DNA of 64,000 bases, from the NCBI GenBank assembly GCA_029891385.1, contig CM057235.1, forward strand, positions 20,081,120 to 20,145,119, written 5' to 3'. This document shows, piece by piece, positions 55,501 through 64,000 of this stretch (the stretch's first letter is position 1; each line of letters begins with the position of its first letter). A program made the position numbers and the translations under genes. A model generated the notes under the pieces. That model was not told where the DNA came from, ran no database searches, and saw only the letters and a program-made list of their open reading frames with translations. The DNA is from Erythroxylum novogranatense (taxonomy: Eukaryota; Streptophyta; Magnoliopsida; Malpighiales; Erythroxylaceae).

Positions 55501-55990
55501 ATTGGTTAGGTCTAAGTGAGGAGACCGGGAAATTATTTTTCCGATCCATGTTTTCTTAATAATTGGACCTAGGGAGGTCCGAATTGAGTTATTTTAGTGT
55601 CAATAAGTTTCTTATGTTTAAAGGAAATTGTTGTGTCGGGAAATTATTGCAATAGTGTCAGGAATGTCACGAACATGCACTGTACATATCTAAATTGCTA
55701 CATGTGCATTATTTAATATTTCTGATTGTGCAATTGGTAATGTGTGATTATTGTGATTGTTATAGAGGCACAGTTGGAACGTCATCCCACGGACGTTGCT
55801 GAGACTTCCCGGCATTAGCTCGGAAGTTATTTGGTGAGTAACCTAGATGGTTTCTCGATTATTAATTGTTTATATTTTGCACTTATAACACTGTGGAGAA
55901 TAATGGTGGGCTTTATGTTGTTTGTGCCTGGTTCCGGACCGAAGGTGTCCAATGTATTGGGAGTTTTTGACATAGAATTGCATTATGCAT
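52514..55990 (+). repeat. Truncated LTR of a gypsy family related to gypsy-3
   Basis: Opens TGTAACATCCCATCATCGAT, directly after the cut chromodomain tail. It aligns in landmarks with both the solo LTR at 41126 (opening, GCATGT/CATGACATTT part) and the LTR at 44021 (GAGTAACCTAGATG near 55840), yet most of its length is too different from 44021-47941 for a matching LTR pair. It fades near 55990 without a CA end or PBS. The hairpin cassette (54904-55020) and repeated modules lie inside it. The GGAAA at 52509-52513 could be its left duplication. Confidence 0.75.
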
Positions 55991-56749
55991 GAATTTGTTA
56001 ATGTTGATTATCAAAATTGAAAGTTGAACTTAAAACAACCTAAATGCAAAATTTAAACCGATAATATTAAATTTGTAAAATTGTAAAACTTAAATCATTA
56101 ATTGACACATTCTTAATATTTGTGAAATGATAATTTATTTTTAATATGTGGGTATTGAGTTTAGGTAAATAATTAGTTGAGTATAAAATTATGTAATTAG
56201 AAATTAATAATAATTCGGTTGTAGTTAATGATAATATTTCCTATTTAGGTATTAGTTATGGGTAAATAATTAATTGAGTATAAAATATGTTAAACTTTAA
56301 TTATTTGGTAATATATATGTGTAGGTATTATAAATATTTATAATAGATAATGCGTGAAAGTAGTAATGTCATAAATGTATCCAAAAAGAATTTTTTGTCA
56401 AATTATGAATATGTTGTAAACTTATAGGTTCTAATCATTTATACTTAGACTTATTAAAGTCAATTAAAAATTGTAAAAGCAACACATATATTTAAGACGA
56501 AATTTAGAATGATGTATATAATATTATGGTTTGTTAGAAATAAAAGAAGATTCAAAGCTTAAATAAGAAAATTTTTTTTCCAAAGAAGCTATATCCTTCA
56601 ACTTGATCCTCATGTTATGAATATATCTTTCAACTTGATCATCATGTTATGAATATATGTGTATGAATAATTGTACAAGATATGTCATTCATTATTTAAC
56701 AATGATGTAAATCATATCATACCCTTCAACTTGATCCTCATTTTTGAAA
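55991..56749. other. AT-rich spacer with short imperfect direct repeats
   Basis: No gene recognised. Near 56595-56750 a word close to TTCAACTTGATCCTCATG recurs three times (about 56596, 56628, 56728), the first two about 32 bp apart. Confidence 0.6.
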
Positions 56750-57470
56750 CTTTGGATTGAAATTGTTGGAAATGAAAATTGTTCATGTATGATTTGTGGA
56801 AGTTGGAAATGGAAATTGTTGAAAATTGATAGAAATGGAAATTGGTTTGTGAATGTATTGTGATTATTGGCAATGGAATTGGAAATTGTTGAAAATGGAA
56901 ATGGAATTATGAATGTTTTGTGATTATTGGAAATGAAAATTGTTAGAAATGGAATTGAAAATTGTTAAAATTTAATTGAAATTATGAATGTTTTGTGATT
57001 ATTAAAATGAAAATAGTTGAAAATTATTGAAAATTATTGAAAATGAAATTGTAAATTGTTGGAAATGGAATTAGAATTATGAGTGTTTGTGATTGTTGGA
57101 AATAGAAATTGTTGAAAATTGTTGATAATGGAATTGGAAATTGTTGATAATTGTTGGAAATGGAAATGGAAATGGAATTATGAATGCTTTGTGATTGTTG
57201 AAAATTGTTAGAAATGGAATTAGAAATCGTTGATAATTGTTGGAAATGGAATTAGAAATTGTTTGAAATTGTTGGAAATGAAAGTAGAATTATGAATGTT
57301 TTGTGATTGTTGGAAATAGATATTGTTGAAAATTGTTAGAAATGGAATTGGAAATTGTTGGAAATGGAATTGAAAATTGTTGGAAATGAAAATGAAATTA
57401 TGAATGTTTTGTGATTGTTGGAAATAGAAATTCCTGAAAATTGCTAAAAATAGAAATTGTTGATGCATGT
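56750..57470. repeat. Higher-order minisatellite of GGAAATTGTTGAAAA-type words
   Basis: Dense array of words such as GGAAATTGTTGAAAATTGTT. A landmark GAATGTTTTGTGATT recurs at 56851, 56911, 56986, 57081, 57182, 57294 and 57402, i.e. spacings 60, 75, 95, 101, 112 and 108. The minus frame at 57220-57468 (repeating QQSQNIHN) is a by-product of the repeat, not a gene. Confidence 0.9.
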
Positions 57471-57724
57471 TCTGCGTTATTATATATGTTGAATATTTTG
57501 AATTGTTAGCTTTTGACTTATAGTGAATTGTATTCCATGAAATTGAATTGTGTGTAATGTAATCATATAGAATGAGTTATATTATATAAGATGGATACGC
57601 ATATTGTGTACTAAAATTATGTGTTATTTATTTTTATATGTACAAATAAATGAAAAAAAGTTCAAGTACTCCTGATCAATCCACTTCTGGATGATACAAT
57701 GATTCAGCTTAGGCTCATGCTACG

Positions 57725-59310
57725 TTGGTTCTCGGTATGAGGAACCATATTATTTGCTTGTTTTGTAACAAGCATTTGAAAGGTGAAGGAATCACCCGAT
57801 TAAAAAAATATTTAGTTGGGGTTAAAGGAGATATAGAACTCTGTAAAAAAGTAAGTCATGAAATGAAGTGGCAGATGAAAACATTGATTGATGATTATCA
57901 ATATGAGAGAGATAGAAGGGAAAGGTTGAATTTTAATATTGAAAGTGGAAGTTCTTTTTCTAGGTATTTTCCTTTTATTGATAAAACTATACAAAAAGCT
58001 AAAAAGGTGATAAAGTTCATTTATAATCGTACATAGATATTAAATTTAATGAGAAAGGAATTTACCAATAGTAAGAATTTGTGTTGTCCTCCTGTGGCAA
58101 GATTTGCCACAAATTTTTTATCACTTCAGTCTTTTGTTTTGATAAAGAAAGAGTTAAGACAAATGTTAACAAGTGACATGTGGATTGCATCTCAGCATGT
58201 TAAGTCTAATGCTAGAGTGGAGGTTTGTAATATTATAATAGAAGATAGAGAATTTTGGTCACAATTTCAATTTGTTATCCAAGTTTGTGAGCCTTTGGTA
58301 AGGGTGCTTCGCTTGGGTGATAATGAAGAAAAGTCAGCAATGAGTTATATTTTTGATGTCATGGAGAGAGTGATAGAAGTAATCAAGGCCAATTTGAAAC
58401 GTAGGCCGTCTTTATACACATCATATCTTTCAATCATTAATGAGAGAAGGGAAAGATAACTCTATTCTCCATTGTTAGCAACTGAAGCATTTTTGAACCC
58501 TAGTGTCTATTTTAGATTGGATCTTACTAAGCAAGCTGAAGTTAATAGAAGAACACTTTTAACTATTACAACAATTGTTAGCATTGACACGATGCAAGAT
58601 CTTTTAAGCTTACAAATGGAGCTTTACAAGTTGTCTTAATGGAGATTTTGAAATGCTGATTGCTATTCAATAAAGAGGAAAACTTTCTCCAAGTATTAGT
58701 TATTTCTTTTTTCTTATTTGTTAAAAATTAATTATCACTTTATTTTGTTTAGAACACTACTTTTTTTATCTTATAACTTACAGTTTCTTGATGAGATCAA
58801 TTCGAAAATGGTAGTCCAGAATTAAAAAAGTTTGCAATTCGAATTTTAAGTCAATATGTGAATGCAACAGGCTATGAACGAAGCTGGGGTATATTTGAAT
58901 TTATTGACTTAAAGAAAAATAATATATCGGAAAATAATATATCGGAGCATAAGAGGTTGAATGACTTGATGTTTGTTCATTCCAATTTAAAACTTCAAGA
59001 AAGGTATGCTATTTTCGTTATTATCATTATTAATTTTGATATAATTTCTTATAATTTTCTAATAATTAAATTTAATTGTTTATTAAGGGTCTTAATAGTA
59101 CAAGTAGTTCAATTGATACAATTTTTATTGATAATATTAATCTTTTGGCGGATTAGGTTTCTGAAGAGTCGAATTTGATAGATGTGAATGATTTAGAAGA
59201 TAATCTTAGATAGGAAAACATTTATATATCATTTAGTGCATTAAATTTGAATGATAATAATGATGAAGCTCCTCTCAATGATAAATATTTTAAACCAAAT
59301 GATCACTAGG
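57725..59310 (+). pseudogene. hAT-superfamily transposase relic (BED finger to dimerisation domain)
   Basis: Start: MRNHIICLFCNKHLKGEGIT and then VKGDIELCKKVSHEMK, a BED-type zinc finger. Middle (58049-58459): VARFATNFLSLQSFVLIKKE, REFWSQFQFVIQVCEPLVRV, LRLGDNEEKSAMSYIFDVME, the region usually called DUF659/hAT core. End (58490-58990): AFLNPSVYFRLDL, then FENGSPELKKFAIRILSQYV, GYERSWGIFEFID and EHKRLNDLMFVHSNLKLQER, the C-terminal dimerisation domain. Stops and shifts separate the parts; introns may exist. The catalytic Asp-Asp-Glu cannot be placed safely. No terminal inverted repeats were identified. A short duplication AATAATATATCGGA occurs near 58920-58945. Confidence 0.88.
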
Positions 59311-60132
59311 GTCAGTGTAGTTATAGTAGGTATCTTCTCGTTGACGATTGAGTTTCATTCCAGGTTTTTGTTTTTTCTCTTTTTTAATTTTACTTATATT
59401 TGATTTTTATGTTAAATTCTAAATATGTAATGTAACCGTAAATATTTTTGTTTAAGGTTTAACTTGTACTTGATTATTTCTTCGTTGTGAATTCTTTTTA
59501 TAAATTGTTTAAGGATATTATTGTTCTTTCTATTGAATGTTTTGATGTAATTATTATTTATTAAAATTATGAAACTATATTATTGTAATATTTTAAATAT
59601 TTTGTATTATTCTTAATTTTATATTTGTATGATGATGATTGCCTTTTTATATTAATTGTGGTTATTATTTATATGTAAAATATTTAAAATTATTATTATT
59701 TCATATTAATTGTAATTATTATTTATTATTATAATTTTTGAAACATGATTGATGTAAATAAAGAAACTAGTAAAATATATAAGATAATGATTGTATAATA
59801 TACTAATATATTATTTTGCAAACTTTAAAAATTTTAGAGTATTTCATAAATTTAAAAATTATCTAAAATGATATCCGATACTAAGTAGTACCAATATAGT
59901 ACTATACTAAAATTCAATTTAGTACTAAAATTCAATCCAATAGTAAATTCGATTCCAACTTTGTGTTGCATGAATCAACTTTTAATATTATATGTGTGGG
60001 ACAATTCAAAAGGAAGAAAATGACAGGCTTGTTGATTCAAATTGCCCTGTTATGGTCCTTTCCCGCACAAAAAGAGAATCGATGTCTTCCAATTTCCGCC
60101 TAAAAAGTGCTTATCCAGCCCTAATTTTGTCT
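59311..60132. other. AT-rich spacer and presumed KNL1 promoter
   Basis: Mostly A/T with no element signature. The last 150 bases turn less AT-rich (ATGGTCCTTTCCCGCACAAA near 60051) and probably hold the core promoter and leader of the KNL1 gene. No TATA box is assigned. Confidence 0.45.
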
Positions 60133-60147
60133 ATGCCTGAGAAATGA
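60133..60147 (+). promoter_or_regulatory. Upstream mini-ORF overlapping the KNL1 start (ATGA)
   Basis: ATG CCT GAG AAA TGA ends with its stop overlapping the KNL1 initiation codon by one base (ATGA at 60144-60147). It lies inside the presumed leader. Such an overlap can allow termination-reinitiation or lower translation; this is inference, because the transcription start is unknown. Confidence 0.5.
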
Positions 60148-61367
60148 GAAAATCCTGCGACTCCGAGACTGAAGACGAGACCATCGCTCTCCGAAAGAAG
60201 CGCTCTCGTCGGGTCAGCTTTGCCGACCGCGAGATCACCTCTGTTCACATCTTCAACCGCGACGAGGACTACGAGACCCCTCCTGACTCCTCTTCCGCTG
60301 CCAAGAAATCCAATGTCTCCGACGGCGAGGAGGAGGTTCTGGGATTTTTCAGAGACCTCGGTGATAGTGACGACTCCAAGGAATTGTTTCCCTTTGGAGA
60401 CGAAGAGGACGAAGAAGACGTTCTTGATTCGAGGAAGTCGTTTTTGCGGCCAGTTCAGTCGCCGTCTCCTGGGAGTAGTAGTGTCGTTGGGTCTGCTACT
60501 TCTAATGATGGTGCATTTCATCACTTCTTTTTGTTGAATTTTTAATGTTTCCTTCTGTTTTAGTGCCCTTAAGTGCTTGTATACCCCTCTTCCCTACTTT
60601 TGATAATTCACTTTTGAAATGTTAGCTTTTAGAAGGTCAGTTTCAGTTCCAGAAGCAGTTTTTAATCAATTAGGGATATGCTTCAAGTTGAAATTATAAA
60701 CGAACTTTATAATTGCGGATATACTTCATATCTCTGCAAAACCACAATATGTCTGTTATAGTTGAAGCTCTTTTTTCCTGCTTCCTTTGCAGAGGACAAC
60801 TTTTTTGGCCCTGTTTCAGCAAGCTTCATTAGACCTGGACAACTATTTGATTCTGTTGCCTCGGATGATAACCATGATGTTACGATGGATTCAACTGCAT
60901 TTTCAATGCATTACCGAAGTCTTGCAAGGTCTGAATCCGGAGAAGGTCTTAAGACCCCAACCACGGATTGCCTTGTATTTGAAGAGAAATCACCTTTTGA
61001 CATTCCTACACCTGTTTCTAGTAGTTCTATGGTACTAACAAAAACTAAGCTACTTTCACAATTTCCGCCTCCTGTTGAGAAAGTTAGTGGTGGTAGAGAT
61101 TCCAATGACATGAGTCTTGTAGGAGAAAACATGCGCAGTTATGATTATGGGAAATTATCTCCCGAGCTTGAAGCACTTTTTGCAGAAGGTAGCAAAGTTT
61201 TGAGTGTTGTCCCTGTTTCAGAATCTGTAGATCCTAAACCATCAACTGAGACTGGTGCTTCTATGTCCCAACTGAATGGAAGTGTCCATATGAGACAAAA
61301 AGATTGTGAAGATAGAAATAATGACATTGGTGTGACAGTTGACATCTATGCTGAAGATGTGCCTAAG
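60144..61367 (+). CDS. KNL1: KNL1/Spc7 kinetochore scaffold, exons 1-2 (5' part only)
   Basis: KNL1 is the outer-kinetochore scaffold of the KMN network; it recruits checkpoint proteins and PP1 to chromosomes attached to the spindle. Exon 1 is 60144-60510 (donor GTGCAT), exon 2 is 60793-61367 (acceptor TTGCAG, donor GTAAAT); 942 nt give 314 codons ending in phase 0. Residues 17-26 RKKRSRRVSF contain the PP1-docking RVSF (23-26), followed by DREITSVHIFNRDEDYETPP, a stretch I recognise from plant KNL1. Residues 78-110 are very acidic. Residues 123-160 (EDNFFGPVSASFIRPG, HDVTMDSTAFSMHYRS) hold a MELT-like MDST (154-157). The rest is predicted disordered. The C-terminal Spc7 coiled coil and RWD part must lie beyond the window. 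Identity rests on motifs recalled, not on a search. Confidence 0.87.
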
Positions 61368-61433
61368 GTAAATGACAATTATGTTTTCACATGTGACTGT
61401 TTTTCACGTAGATATCAAGATTTGGTTGCTGGT

Positions 61434-61603
61434 TGTTACAGAATATAGCAGCTATTAATGTAATCATAGGGATTATATGATTAATTTAAGTAACATAGAC
61501 ATAGGGATTTTAGCATGATTATAGGGATTATTTTCCTAGTTTAACCTATTTATTCCTATATAAATACTTGTAGTATCATTCTAATAGATATACAAAAAAC
61601 TCA
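61434..61603 (+). repeat. copia-2 5' LTR
   Basis: Opens TGTTACAGAATATAGCAGC and probably closes CAAAAAACTCA, about 170 bp, with a TATATAAAT promoter-like box near 61557-61565. The outer edge is set by the TG; the inner edge (61603) by the CA nearest the PBS. Confidence 0.75.
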
Positions 61604-61612
61604 TTCTTCTCG

Positions 61613-61624
61613 TGGTATCAGAGC
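61613..61624 (+). other. copia-2 primer-binding site
   Basis: TGGTATCAGAGC, a perfect match to the common plant copia PBS for tRNA-iMet, nine bases after the proposed LTR end. Confidence 0.93.
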
Positions 61625-62076
61625 CTAGTCGAGTTTCTGGGTCTCTTCTTTGAAAGTTTTTTGTTTTTCGCTTTTTGCTTTATTGTGAGGCAGTATACCG
61701 ATTGCGTGGGTGACAAATTTTTTGGAGAAATTTTTTCTAATCTCCTCCTTCACAAGACTCTGCTGGTGCAGATCGACCATCCCTTCAAATCTGGTTGTCG
61801 GATTTCGAGCACATGACCCCCACCCGTTGCCCAGTTGCAAATGCTATTTGCACGTGTTGGCGCGTGAGCTGCCGTCTGTCGAACCGATTGCTTCCTTCGA
61901 CGTCGCCTCCTCTGTCCCTATCTGAATATTTGATCAATTTTGCCGATTTGTGTTGGTGTGGTAGACAGTCCGTAGTTCTCTATTCTTCCATATGAGGGTT
62001 TTTGATTTATGTAGCTCCCTTTTGTTGTGTTGGTGTAGTAGACAGTCCCTGTTCTTCTAGGTGTGAGAGTAGTGAT

Positions 62077-62946
62077 ATGGGTGGAGATAAGAAAACTATT
62101 ACTAAAATTACGTTGGGTTCATCCAAAATTTCTGATAGAAAATTGACTGGAAGGGAAAATTATGCAGAATGGAAAAGGACTATTCGCAAATTTGTGCCTA
62201 GTGTAGATTTGAAAGATCATTTAACTAGTAATCTGCCTATTAAAATTGATGTTGTTGCTCGAAAGAAATGGTTAATGGAGGATTATAAATTGTTTAATCA
62301 AATCCAGAATACTCACCCAACAGTTGATGATGTTGTGAATCATTGTGATAGTATCAAAGAACTATGGGAGTATTTGGAATTTCTATATGATTGCAAACAA
62401 GATCTATCTTGTGTTCATGAATTATTGTTAAAGATTTATTAAGTGGAACAAAGAGGTCGGTCTTTGTTTGAGTACTATACTGAAGTAAAACAAGCCTTTG
62501 AAGAAAAGCGAGCCATGTTTCCTATTGTTGCTGACATAAAGCAAATGCAAGAATAAGAGAAGATTGTGGTACAATGTTTCTTAGCAGGTTTGAGTTATGA
62601 ATATGATGTGACATGGACACATTTGTTATCTAGTGAGACACTTCCTTCCTTTATGGAAGTATATACCTGTTTGCTTCGAGTTTGTAAAGACGACGATGTG
62701 ACTTCTGATATGGTGACTAATGACTCAGTGGCATTAGTGAGTAACGTTTCAAATACTAATTGTGGTGGGAAAGGTGGAAACAATAGTGATTATGTTGCTG
62801 GGAACAGTGGCACCCCCCGCATCTGTAATCACTGTGGAGTCGAAGGACATATTAGGAAGAAGTGTTGGAAATTGCACAGTAAGCCTCCCAAATACTCGGG
62901 TTTTGCAAATGTGGCTACTCAGGATGGCATCCTACTCCTTCCTTAG
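62077..62946 (+). pseudogene. copia-2 Gag
   Basis: Starts MGGDKKTITKITLGSS; copia Gag landmarks KLTGRENYAEWKRTIRKFV, VNHCDSIKELWEYLEFLYD, VVQCFLAGLSYEYD, then the zinc knuckle ICNHCGVEGHIRKKCWKLH (complete CCHC). Two in-frame stops lie near 62440 (TAA) and 62555 (TAA). The ATG is the first that precedes the conserved region. Confidence 0.92.
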
Positions 62947-63060
62947 TTATCCTCGCCTTCTATCACAATTTCAACAGATGAGTATGCTCATTTAACCAAT
63001 GCCTATCAATAAATTTCGACCACATATGATTCACAATAGCCATCCTTTGCGACATGAACT

Positions 63061-63960
63061 TTGGCTAATACGGGTAACCTTGTTGCCTGTCTCTCCTCCT
63101 CATCTTGTAGTTGGGTTATTGACTCAGGTGCTACTGATGATATGATCGGCAACACAAGTTTCCTCTCTTCTTTCAAGTCTACTACTAATTTACCTTGTGT
63201 TACTTTAGCCAATGGATTTATCGCTTCTGTAATTGGACGTGGTACAACAAACTCAACAAAATCTCTCTTATTATCATTTGTTTTATGTTTATCACAATCC
63301 CCTTTCAACCTATTATTTGTTAGCCAACTCACCAAAAGTCTCAATTGTTGTGTCGTTTTTTATCTCGATTATTATCTTTTTTAGGATCTTGGAATGAAGC
63401 AGATTATTGGTAACGGCCATCTGGTGAATGGCTTGTATGCTCTTGATTCGACTTCTAAAATAGTACCTTGATCAATTGCTTGCACATGCTCATCTTCCCT
63501 TTTGCAACTTCACTGTCGTTTTGGTCATTCGTCTATCATAGTTTTACAAAAGTTATGTCCTAGTCTTAAACCAAAATTTGTCTTAGAGTGTGAAGCTTGT
63601 CAATTTGCTAAACATCATAGAGTATCTTATTCTTCTAGACTAAATAAACGAGTTGAGTCTTCCTTTTACTTGGTGCATACTGATGTATGGGGTCCTTGTC
63701 CTACTTTATCTAAATCTGGTTTTCGTTATTTTGACATTTATTGATGATTATTCTTGAGTTACTTAACTTTTTTCTATGAAATCTCAATTAGTTTACTATA
63801 TTTTGTGCTTTTCATATTAAAATTAAGGCTCAATTCAACAAATCCATCTGCATTTTGAGAAGTGATAATGCTAAAGAGTATGTTTCCCATACTCTTCAAT
63901 CTTATCTTTCTCAGCATGTTATTATTCATTAGTCATCATGTATTGTTACCTCAACCAAAT
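63061..63960 (+). pseudogene. copia-2 protease and integrase N-terminus
   Basis: SSCSWVIDSGATDDMIGN gives the protease active site DSGA; LYALDSTSK and LQLHCRFGHSSIIVLQKL with CEACQFAKHHR give the integrase H-H-C-C site; LVHTDVWGPCPTLSKSGFRY carries the first catalytic Asp. The second Asp (ILRSDNAKEY-like) can be read near 63855-63885. Stops and frame changes occur after FRYFDIY and near 63905. The domain continues past the window edge. Confidence 0.9.
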
Positions 63961-64000
63961 AGTGTAGCAGGGTGAAAGAACCATCACTTATTAGAAGTTG

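Larger units (their letters stand above)
61434..64000 (+). mobile_element. Ty1/copia element (copia-2) in KNL1 intron 2, right end outside window
   Basis: A short LTR, a tRNA-iMet PBS, gag, protease and integrase follow in order on the plus strand, the same direction as the host gene. It starts 66 bp after the exon 2 donor. RT, RNase H and the 3' LTR would lie beyond 64000, so neither target duplication nor completeness can be judged. Stops occur in every domain. Confidence 0.9.

Noticed and set aside
52514..55990. Reading this LTR as the ordinary 3' LTR of gypsy-3
   Set aside because: No polypurine tract precedes it, pol is cut at TWE, and the body of the LTR does not align with 44021-47941 beyond scattered landmarks.
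57220..57468. 82-aa minus frame with repeating QQSQNIHN
   Set aside because: Direct translation of the minisatellite; unit lengths are not multiples of three throughout, so the frame is not maintained.
1..64000. tRNA, rRNA, CRISPR arrays or bacterial-type operons
   Set aside because: None seen. The tRNA-like words found are primer-binding sites of retroelements, and regular repeats are tandem duplications or a minisatellite without spacers.

Overview
The window looks like nuclear DNA of a flowering plant, most likely a eudicot. Genes carry short GT-AG introns. The intergenic DNA is AT-rich and packed with plant-type LTR retrotransposons (Ty3/gypsy and Ty1/copia, several with primer-binding sites matching initiator-Met tRNA), plant LINEs with an RNase H tail, a CACTA end and a hAT transposase relic. 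I cannot name the species. Only three host genes can be supported; almost everything else is transposon sequence or decayed intergenic DNA.

Host genes. (1) 10737-12947, minus strand: a four-exon GT47 exostosin-family glycosyltransferase, 501 aa, with an N-terminal membrane anchor (Golgi type). (2) 37559-39104, minus strand: a four-exon SFT2/GOT1-family vesicle-transport membrane protein, 223 aa. (3) 60144-61367, plus strand, running off the right edge: the first two exons (314 codons) of the plant kinetochore scaffold KNL1/Spc7, with an RVSF PP1-docking motif and a MELT-like MDST motif. A copia element begins 66 bp inside its second intron and fills the rest of the window.

Layout. 1-2345: decayed LINE. 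3257-8204: complete gypsy element (minus) with 259-bp LTRs and target duplication TTATC. 8285-9267: two copies of a flanking segment around a gag fragment. 10.7-12.9 kb: GT47 gene. 13945-20130: a LINE (minus) split by a complete copia element at 14042-18510 (target duplication GCCGA). 21.9-23.7 kb: gag relic of an Athila/Tat-like gypsy. 26606-30724: a 4.1-kb solo LTR with target duplication TGAAG. 31.06-31.28 kb: perfect 110-bp tandem duplication. 31.6-32.6 kb: CACTA 3' end. 33.0-36.7 kb: gag start, PBS and a 3.1-kb LTR of another gypsy (minus). 37.6-39.1 kb: SFT2 gene. 39.4-44.0 kb: chromovirus-type gypsy (minus), pierced by a 660-bp solo LTR (41126-41785, GCAAA) and cut in its zinc knuckle by a second gypsy (plus, 44021-52513) with a 3.9-kb LTR. 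52514-~55990: a related, 3'-truncated LTR. 56.8-57.5 kb: higher-order minisatellite. 57.7-59.3 kb: hAT transposase relic. 60.1-64 kb: KNL1 and its intronic copia.

How it fits together. The three genes belong to unrelated housekeeping processes (wall or glycan synthesis, Golgi traffic, chromosome segregation) and do not form a pathway. The window is a record of layered insertion, LTR-LTR recombination and decay. The least explained signal is a set of recurring non-coding modules shared by otherwise dissimilar giant gypsy LTRs, with element-specific GC-rich hairpin cassettes between them.
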